Assembly: GCF_019704555.1 (NCBI RefSeq)
Contig: NZ_AP024745.1
Span: forward strand, 8,502,501 to 8,566,500
Source of the DNA: Actinoplanes sp. L3-i22
Lineage (GTDB): Bacteria; Actinomycetota; Actinomycetes; Mycobacteriales; Micromonosporaceae
DNA length: 64,000 nt
Direction: 5' to 3'
In this document: piece by piece, positions 58,079-64,000 of the stretch
How positions within the stretch are numbered: position 1 is the stretch's first letter
Layout of the letters: every line of letters starts with the position of its first letter
Notes under the pieces: generated by a model
Seen by the model: only the letters and a program-made list of their open reading frames with translations
Told to the model about the DNA's origin: nothing
The model's database searches: none
Position numbers and translations under genes: made by a program

Positions 58079-58876
58079 TCAGCGCTCCTCGTCGTGCTCC
58101 ACGATCTCGGCGTCGGCGGCCGACTGGTGGTGGTGACCGTGCCGCGGGCCGGCCTCGATCTCCTCGGCGATCGGCTCCTCGTCGATCACCTCGGCGGTGA
58201 GCTGCGGCGCGTCGGCCCAGAGGGCGCGCAGCTGGCCCTGCATGAACTGGGTGAGGCGGCCCCGGTACTCCCGGTCGAAGTTCTCCAGTGCCTCGATCTG
58301 CTGCTGGAGCGCCTCACGCTTGGCGCCCAGGCTGCCGACCACGTCGTCATACCGCTGCTGGGCCTGCAGCTTCAGCTGCTCGGCGCCGTGCATCGCGTCG
58401 GCGCCGATGGACTCGGCACGCTGGCGGGCGTCGGTGACGATCTTGTCGGCGGCCCGGCGGGCCTCCTCGGCGCGGGTCTGCGCCTCGCGGGCCATCTGCT
58501 CGGCCGCGGCGCGCGCCTCGGCCATCACCCGATCGGCCTCCTGGCGCACGTTGTTCGCGTGGACCTGGGCATCCCGGGCGATCTGCTCGGCGGCGGCCAG
58601 CGCGTCGGTGCGGATCTTGTCCGCGTGGTGCTGGGCGCTCGCGACATGTTCCTCCGCGGTGCGCTGCGCCAGAGCCAGGACCTGCAGAGCCTGGTTGGGC
58701 AGGCCGGGGTTGGGCGCGATCAACTTGTGCTCCGAGGTCTCACCGTCAGTCCCATTCAGCAGCACTTCGACACGATCCTTATCTGAAATGTCAGTGTTTA
58801 CTACGCACCGGTCCTGCTGGTGCCGCTCCCGCGAACCAGTGGGAACGCCATGGCCGCCGAGGGGTTTGTCAGCCAT
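58079..58876 (-). CDS. DivIVA-like coiled-coil protein lacking the N-terminal DivIVA domain
   Basis: 265 residues from the ATG giving MADKPLGGHGV. A short disordered start, then a continuous coiled coil (about residues 60-210; LALAQRTAEEHVASAQHHADKI, ARAAAEQMAREAQTRAEEARRAADKI) and the DivIVA-type end EALENFDREYRGRLTQFMQGQLRAL, followed by an acidic His-rich tail. The membrane-targeting N-terminal module of Wag31/DivIVA is not visible. A role in polar growth or division scaffolding is inference. Confidence 0.7.
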   Translation of the reverse strand: MADKPLGGHGVPTGSRERHQQDRCVVNTDISDKDRVEVLLNGTDGETSEHKLIAPNPGLPNQALQVLALAQRTAEEHVASAQHHADKIRTDALAAAEQIARDAQVHANNVRQEADRVMAEARAAAEQMAREAQTRAEEARRAADKIVTDARQRAESIGADAMHGAEQLKLQAQQRYDDVVGSLGAKREALQQQIEALENFDREYRGRLTQFMQGQLRALWADAPQLTAEVIDEEPIAEEIEAGPRHGHHHQSAADAEIVEHDEER

Positions 58877-59024
58877 GATCGGCGGGATGCTACCAAGGTG
58901 AACCGGCACCCGGCCAGGGTCGGCGTGCACCCTGTGGACGGGGATTTGCCAGGTTGCGACCGTTTGCGTTTTTGATCCCGTTTAGGCTCGTGGGGCTCCT
59001 GTTCCGACATCCCCGAGGACCCCG

Positions 59025-59723
59025 ATGCGACGCTGGTTCCCCCTGCTGGCCACGACGATCCTGCTGACCGGTACGCCGATGCCCGCGCACGCCGCGCCGG
59101 GCACCTCGATCGCCTACTGGGCCATGGACGAGCCGTCCGGGGCCACCAGGATGTCCGACAGCAGCGGGAACCGACTAGACGGACAGATCGGCGGCGAGGT
59201 CGGCGCCGGGACCATGGTCAACGGCGCCACCGGCTACCGGTTCGACCGGCTCGAACCGGACACCCCGCCGACCCACCCCGGCCACCTGGTCGTGGTTCCG
59301 GACGATCGGTCCCTGGATCCCGGCGACCGCGACTTCGCGGTGACGATGCGGCTGCGGACCACCGGCCACTTCGGCAACATCATCCAGAAAGGCCAGGCCA
59401 CGACGGAGGGCGGGAACTTCAAACTGCAGATCCCGAACGGCCGGGTGCAGTGCTCGTTCCGCGGCGACCACGGCGTGCTGGAGGCCGACGCACCGGATCC
59501 GATCAACGACGGGGCCTGGCACGTGATCACCTGCGTCCGGGTCAGCACCGGGGTCGCGCTCGCCGTCGACGGCCGCCGGGTCGCCGGGCGGCCCGGCTGG
59601 ACCGGCACCATCAGCAACAACTGGCCCCTGACGATCGGCGGCAAGCTGGACTGCGACCAGCGGACGGTCGGCTGCGACTACTACGCCGGTGACCTGGACT
59701 TCGTCAGCATCGACACGGCCTGA
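59025..59723 (+). CDS. Secreted LamG / concanavalin-like domain protein
   Basis: 232 residues. Signal peptide ends at AHAAP near residue 25. One LamG-type jelly roll: IAYWAMDEPSGATRMSDSSGN, FAVTMRLRTTGHFGNIIQKG, GAWHVITCVRVSTGVALAVDGR, plus four cysteines. It would bind glycans or proteins outside the cell. No catalytic domain. Confidence 0.8.
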   Translation: MRRWFPLLATTILLTGTPMPAHAAPGTSIAYWAMDEPSGATRMSDSSGNRLDGQIGGEVGAGTMVNGATGYRFDRLEPDTPPTHPGHLVVVPDDRSLDPGDRDFAVTMRLRTTGHFGNIIQKGQATTEGGNFKLQIPNGRVQCSFRGDHGVLEADAPDPINDGAWHVITCVRVSTGVALAVDGRRVAGRPGWTGTISNNWPLTIGGKLDCDQRTVGCDYYAGDLDFVSIDTA

Positions 59724-59846
59724 GGCGCCCGCGGCCCCGGACGGTAACCGAACGGCCATGAAAATTCCACCTTCGTCGATGCAATTTTTTGCCCACTGGC
59801 ACCCGTCTTTCAGGATGGAACCCACCATCCCGAACGAGGAGCTTCA

Positions 59847-60998
59847 TTGGGCAAGACGACCAAGCGCCGACGCACGCCCGTGTGGGCCCTCTGCACCCTG
59901 ATCCTCGGGTCGCTGCTCGTGGTGGGTGGCCTCGGCGGCGCGATCGGACTACGCGCGACCCTGGCCGCGGCCACCAACAAGGTCGACCTGGAGCCACTGC
60001 TCCCGTCCGCCCCGGTCGAGGAGAAGAAGAACACCAGCCTCGACGGGGCGAAGAACATCCTGCTCGTCGGCATCGACCAGCGGCCCAAGGAGACGAACGG
60101 CGAGCCGCTGCGCTCCGACTCGATCATCCTGCTGCACATCAACGAGGACCACAGCAGCGCCTACATGATCTCGCTCCCCCGGGACAGCTACGTCTACATC
60201 CCGGCCTACGACAACAAACAGCACAAATGGAACGGCGGAAAAGCGAAGATCAACGCCGCCTTCGCGTACGGGACGTGGGGCCTGAAGGGGAACGCCGCGC
60301 TGCAGCACGGCTTCGAGCTGCTCACCCTGACGATCAAGGACCTGACCGGCATCACCCCGGACGCCGGCGCGATCATCGACTTCCAGGGCTTCCGCGACGT
60401 GGTCAACGTGCTCGGCAAGGTCTGCATGTACGTGGACACCAAGACCACGTCCATCCACCTGGGCAAGGACTCGAAGGGCAACACCGCCAAGCCGTTCGTG
60501 ATCAACCCGACCGGCACGGTCAACCACGCGATCAGCGGGGTGAAGCCGAACGTCTACACCAAGGGCAACCACTGCTTCAACCCGAGCCAGGCGCTGGACT
60601 TCGTGCGCCAGCGGGACCTGCTCGAGGACCACTCGCTCGACTACGGGCGGCAGCGGCACCAGCAGCAGTTCTTCAAGGCGATCATCAACCAGGCGATCAA
60701 GGACGGGATGGACTCGCCGACCAAGCTGCCGGCGCTGCTGGGCGCGTTCGGCAAGGCGATGACGGTCGACAACGGGGGGATCGACCTGGCGGACTGGGCG
60801 CTGGCGATGCGCGGCCTGAAGCCCGACAAGATCGTCACCATCAAGACGAACGAGGGTCAGCTGAACTCGAAGGACGTCGACGGGGTCGGGAGCGTGGAGA
60901 AGCTCACCGCGGACAGCATGGACCTGCTGAAGGCGATCAAGAGCGATCGGATCGACAAGTTCCTGCTGGGGCATCCGAAGTTCGTGGCGACCGCCTGA
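59847..60998 (+). CDS. LytR-CpsA-Psr (LCP) family cell-wall glycopolymer ligase
   Basis: 383 residues from a TTG with GAGGA six bases upstream. One N-terminal membrane segment (WALCTLILGSLLVVGGLGG), then the LCP domain: NILLVGIDQRP, RSDSIILLHIN, MISLPRDSYV, VNVLGKVCMYVD and LDFVRQRDLLEDHSLDYGRQRHQQ with the pyrophosphate-binding arginines. It transfers glycopolymers such as teichoic acids or arabinogalactan-like chains to peptidoglycan. Confidence 0.92.
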   Translation: MGKTTKRRRTPVWALCTLILGSLLVVGGLGGAIGLRATLAAATNKVDLEPLLPSAPVEEKKNTSLDGAKNILLVGIDQRPKETNGEPLRSDSIILLHINEDHSSAYMISLPRDSYVYIPAYDNKQHKWNGGKAKINAAFAYGTWGLKGNAALQHGFELLTLTIKDLTGITPDAGAIIDFQGFRDVVNVLGKVCMYVDTKTTSIHLGKDSKGNTAKPFVINPTGTVNHAISGVKPNVYTKGNHCFNPSQALDFVRQRDLLEDHSLDYGRQRHQQQFFKAIINQAIKDGMDSPTKLPALLGAFGKAMTVDNGGIDLADWALAMRGLKPDKIVTIKTNEGQLNSKDVDGVGSVEKLTADSMDLLKAIKSDRIDKFLLGHPKFVATA

Positions 60999-61029
60999 CG
61001 GCGTACGTCGGCAATGGTCTGATCGGGAG

Positions 61030-61064
61030 AAGGCCGGACCGCAACTCGCGGGCCGGCCTTTCCT
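61030..61064 (+). terminator. Terminator after the LCP gene
   Basis: AAGGCCGG (61030-61037) and CCGGCCTT (61053-61060) pair around a GC-rich loop, followed by TTCC. It lies between the LCP gene and the convergent araA. Confidence 0.65.
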
Positions 61065-61102
61065 GCATCTACCTCGCGCTCGCGGTCAGTTTCGCGATCC
61101 GG

Positions 61103-62590
61103 TCAGCGGAAGCCGCGGGCCAGGCGGTGGTAGGCCTGGTTCCAGCGGACCTCCTTGGTGAACTGCCGCGTCGTCGTGTCCGCGTCGATGAGCAGCAGCT
61201 CGGTGCCGACCATGTCGGCCAGGTCGGCCAGTTCCTCCGCGCCGACCGCCGAGGAGAGCACGGTGTGGTGCGGGCCCCCCGCGGTCAGCCAGCACTCGGC
61301 CGAGGTGGACAGCGACGGCGCCGGCTTCCAGACCGCGCGCGCGACCGGCAGCTTCGGCAGCGGCTCGGTCGGCGCGACCACCTCGATCTCGTTGGCGACC
61401 AGGCGGAACCGCTCCCCCAGGTCGGCCAGGCCGAGCACGATCGCCTTACCCGGGGTGGCGTCGAAGACCAGGCGGACCGGGTCCTCCCGGCCGCCGATGC
61501 CGAGCGGGTGGATCTCCAGCTTCGGCGTGGACGCGGCGATCGACGGGCAGACCTCGAGCATGTGCGCACCGAGGATGACCTCGTTGCCCGGCGTGAGGTC
61601 GTAGGTGTAGTCCTCCATGAAGGAGGTGCCGCCGCCCGGGACCATCGCCTTCAGCGTGTGCACCAGGACCGACGTCTTCCAGTCGCCCTCGCCGCCGAAG
61701 CCGTAGCCGTCGGCCATCAGCCGCTGCACGGCCAGGCCGGGCAGTTGCCGGAGTCCGCCCAGGTCCTCGAAGTTGCTGGTGAACGCCTTGAAGCCGCCCT
61801 CCGTCAGGAACTGCCGGAGTCCGATCTCGATCCGTGCGCCGTAGCGCAGGGAATCGCGGCGCTCGTTGAGCAACGGCTCCGAAATTTCGTATATGTCGGA
61901 ATATTCCCCGACCAGTTTGTCTATCTCTTCTTCTGCTACTTGATCAACTACCGCGACCAGGTCGTTGACGCCGTAGGTGTTGACCGAGACGCCGAAACGC
62001 AACTGCGCCTCGACCTTGTCCCCCTCGGTCACCGCCACGTCCCGCATGTTGTCGCCGAACCGGGCCAGCTTCAGGTTCCGCATCGCGGAGTACCCGCGGG
62101 CGGCCCGCACCCAGGTCGCGATCCGGGCGACCACGGCCGGGTTGCTGACGTGCCCGGCCACGGTCTTGCGCGGCACCCCGAGCCGGGTCTCGATGAACCC
62201 GAACTCCCGGTCGCCGTGCGCGGCCTGGTTCAGGTTCATGAAGTCCATGTCGATCTCGGACCAGGGCAGCGCCACGTTGTGCTGCGTGTGCAGGTGCAGC
62301 AGCGGGGCGCGCAGCGCGTCCAGGCCGGCGATCCACATCTTGGCCGGCGAGAACGTGTGCATCCAGGTGATCACGCCGAGCACGCCCGGCGTGGACGAGG
62401 CCCGGCGGCACACGTCCAGGATCTGCTCCGGGCTGGTCAGCACCGGCTGCCAGACCACGTCCGCGTCGAGCTGGTCGTTCAGCAGCGCGGCGATCTCCCG
62501 GGACTGCGAGGCGACCTGGTCCAGCGTCTCCGGGCCGTACAGCCCCTGGCTGCCGGTCAGGAACCAGATTTCCCCGTTGCTGTCGCTCAT
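61103..62590 (-). CDS. araA: L-arabinose isomerase
   Basis: 495 residues from the ATG preceded by GGAGGA. Start [20 protein letters not shown] and [65 protein letters not shown] are diagnostic of AraA, which converts L-arabinose to L-ribulose with a divalent metal. Its start overlaps the permease stop (ATGA). araB and araD are not in the window and probably lie beyond the right edge or elsewhere. Confidence 0.95.
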   Translation of the reverse strand: MSDSNGEIWFLTGSQGLYGPETLDQVASQSREIAALLNDQLDADVVWQPVLTSPEQILDVCRRASSTPGVLGVITWMHTFSPAKMWIAGLDALRAPLLHLHTQHNVALPWSEIDMDFMNLNQAAHGDREFGFIETRLGVPRKTVAGHVSNPAVVARIATWVRAARGYSAMRNLKLARFGDNMRDVAVTEGDKVEAQLRFGVSVNTYGVNDLVAVVDQVAEEEIDKLVGEYSDIYEISEPLLNERRDSLRYGARIEIGLRQFLTEGGFKAFTSNFEDLGGLRQLPGLAVQRLMADGYGFGGEGDWKTSVLVHTLKAMVPGGGTSFMEDYTYDLTPGNEVILGAHMLEVCPSIAASTPKLEIHPLGIGGREDPVRLVFDATPGKAIVLGLADLGERFRLVANEIEVVAPTEPLPKLPVARAVWKPAPSLSTSAECWLTAGGPHHTVLSSAVGAEELADLADMVGTELLLIDADTTTRQFTKEVRWNQAYHRLARGFR

Positions 62591-63603
62591 CTCGTCCTCC
62601 GTGTGACCAGTCGCTGCAGAACAATGAAGCCGAACAGCAGGACGCCGACGACGATCCGGGTCCATGCCGAGTTCAGGTCACCCTGGAAGTTGATGATCGT
62701 GCCGATCATGCCGTAGACCAGCACGCCGAGCAGGCTGCCGACGACGTACCCGGCGCCGCCGGTGAGCAGCACGCCACCGATGACGCAGGAGGCGATCGCG
62801 TCCAGCTCGGTGCCGGTGCCCTGCAGCGCGTGTCCCGAGGTGGAGTTGATCGTGAAGAGCACCCCGCCGAGCGCGGCGCAGAACCCGCTGACGGTGTAGA
62901 CGGCGATCCGGGTCCGGGCCACCGGCAGACCCATCAGCAGCGCGGAGTCGGCGCTGCCGCCGATCGCGTAGACGTTGCGCCCGAACCGGGTCCAGGCCAG
63001 CACCGCGGCCGCGATCAGCACGACGGTCAGCGCCGTGATCGCGGTCGGGGTGGTCCTGGTGTGCTCGCCGAGCGGGATGCGCATGTCGGAGAGCGTGGTC
63101 CAGATCTTGTCCCGGATCGGGATCGACTCCTGGTTGATGAACAGCGCCAGACCCCGGGCCAGGAACAGCCCGGCCAGGGTGGCGATGAACGGCTCCACCT
63201 TGAAGTAGTGGATCACCGCGCCCATGCCGGCGCCGAGCAGCGCGCCGATCAGCAGCACCAGTGGCAGGACCAGCAACGGCGGCCACCCGCCCTGGAGCAG
63301 GGTCGCGGTCAGCGTGGTGGTCAGCGAGATGACCGCGCCGACCGACAGGTCGATGCCGCCCGTGATGATCACGAAGGTCATGCCGACCGCGACCACCAGC
63401 AGCACCGCGTTGTCCCGGAACAGGTTGACCACGACGCTGGGCTGGTCGAAGTTCCGGTAGTTGCCGACGCCGCCGAGGTACATGGCGACCAGCAGCGCCA
63501 GGGTGGCGAGAATCGGGATGTACTTGCTGTTCGGCCGGTAGACGCGGCGACGCGGGTTGATCGCCGGGTGCTTGGTGACCGGCTCGGGGCTCATGACGGT
63601 CAT
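62587..63603 (-). CDS. Pentose/galactofuranose-type ABC transporter permease, YjfF-like
   Basis: 338 residues with eight or more membrane segments. [18 protein letters not shown] and [38 protein letters not shown] are the conserved blocks of RbsC/YjfF-type permeases. Overlaps both neighbours by four bases, so the operon is YtfT-type, YjfF-type, araA. Substrate is most likely L-arabinose because of araA. Confidence 0.9.
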   Translation of the reverse strand: MTVMSPEPVTKHPAINPRRRVYRPNSKYIPILATLALLVAMYLGGVGNYRNFDQPSVVVNLFRDNAVLLVVAVGMTFVIITGGIDLSVGAVISLTTTLTATLLQGGWPPLLVLPLVLLIGALLGAGMGAVIHYFKVEPFIATLAGLFLARGLALFINQESIPIRDKIWTTLSDMRIPLGEHTRTTPTAITALTVVLIAAAVLAWTRFGRNVYAIGGSADSALLMGLPVARTRIAVYTVSGFCAALGGVLFTINSTSGHALQGTGTELDAIASCVIGGVLLTGGAGYVVGSLLGVLVYGMIGTIINFQGDLNSAWTRIVVGVLLFGFIVLQRLVTRRTR

Positions 63604-64000
63604 GCCGGGACCTCCGTCCGGGCCGAGGCACGGACCTTGAAGCGACCGAAGACCTTCTCCCGGAAGGTCGCGGACTGGGACAGGCAGAGCACGACGACCA
63701 CGACCGCCTTGAAGAGCAGGGTGGCCTTGGACGGCACGCCGATGCTGACCACGGTGACCTGCAGGGTCTGGATCAGGATCGCGCCGAGCACGGTGCCGAG
63801 GATCGAGAACCGGCCGCCGATCAGCGCGGTGCCGCCGATCACCACGGCCAGGATCGCGTCCAGCTCGATCAGGTTGCCGGCGTAGATGCTGTCCGCGCTC
63901 TTGATGTTGGCGCTGTAGATCAGGCCGGCGAGCCCGGCGAAGGCGCCGCAGACGACGTACACCATGACGGTGATCCGCTTGGCCCGGATCCCGGCCAGCC
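63600..64000 (-). CDS. ABC transporter permease, YtfT-like (5' end outside the window)
   Basis: The last 133 codons of an RbsC-family permease: VYVVCGAFAGLAGLIYSANIKS, ELDAILAVVIGGTALIGGR and a basic tail. The frame stays open to the window edge. Paired with the YjfF-like gene as in YtfQRTF systems, where two different permeases form the channel. The ATPase and binding protein should lie further to the right. Confidence 0.88.
   Translation of the reverse strand, partial: LAGIRAKRITVMVYVVCGAFAGLAGLIYSANIKSADSIYAGNLIELDAILAVVIGGTALIGGRFSILGTVLGAILIQTLQVTVVSIGVPSKATLLFKAVVVVVLCLSQSATFREKVFGRFKVRASARTEVPA

Overview
The window is very GC-rich DNA from a mycelial-type actinomycete. Gene content (F420-type reductase, SigE-family sigma factor, DivIVA-like protein, ABC sugar porters without their own ATPase, DesA3-like desaturase) and codon use point to Micromonosporaceae, probably Actinoplanes or a close relative. 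The genus is inference. No insertion sequence, phage, CRISPR array or rRNA was found.

Layout. 1-4.5 kb: the end of alanine dehydrogenase, a lipoprotein, and a YqeB-like / histidine kinase / response regulator operon whose kinase and regulator both carry expanded glycine-rich repeats. 4.8-8.4 kb: a PucR regulator divergent from a ferredoxin reductase and an acyl desaturase. 9.6-15 kb: an operon with a PfkB kinase, an ABC sugar importer and a GH4 glycosidase. 15-24.4 kb: an antitoxin-like protein, a GAF protein, a chemoreceptor, a MarR/efflux pair, a secreted tyrosine phosphatase and a bacterial-type PARG. 25-28.3 kb: a ferric-reductase-like flavoprotein preceded by three tandem tRNA genes (Cys, Tyr and an atypical GAG-anticodon tRNA), then a SigE-family sigma factor and its membrane partner. 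29.8-40 kb: a galactan locus with a GH35-GalT fusion protein, an ABC importer, a LacI regulator and two secreted GH53 galactanases. 40-49 kb: an F420-type reductase, MMPL exporter with TetR, several unknowns and an amidohydrolase. 49-58 kb: a catabolic cluster (amidohydrolase, alpha/beta hydrolase, GPH-type transporter, two SDRs, IclR, a carboxymuconolactone-decarboxylase-like protein, two FAH hydrolases). 58-64 kb: a DivIVA-like coiled coil, a LamG protein, an LCP ligase, then araA with a YtfT/YjfF-type sugar porter.

How it works together. GH53 enzymes would cut beta-1,4-galactan outside the cell, the ABC system would import galacto-oligosaccharides, and the GH35-GalT protein would release galactose and perform a Leloir step. 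A LacI protein with two matching operators in the divergent promoter probably controls this. The araA locus would handle the arabinose part of the same arabinogalactan. In the 49-58 kb cluster, four copies of a TTTCAC-N3-GTGAAA-type palindrome lie in front of every transcription unit, which indicates one IclR regulon for an unidentified substrate.

The most unusual element is 5' of the tRNA trio. A promoter, a 15-codon reading frame with a good ribosome site, and an intrinsic terminator precede the tRNAs. The reading frame carries UGU, CUU, UAU and CUC, which are the codons the three tRNAs would read. Its codons 12-14 can pair with the terminator's 5' arm, as in a classical attenuator. A second striking trait is the number of GC-rich tandem repeats (9 to 91 bp) between genes and inside three coding regions.
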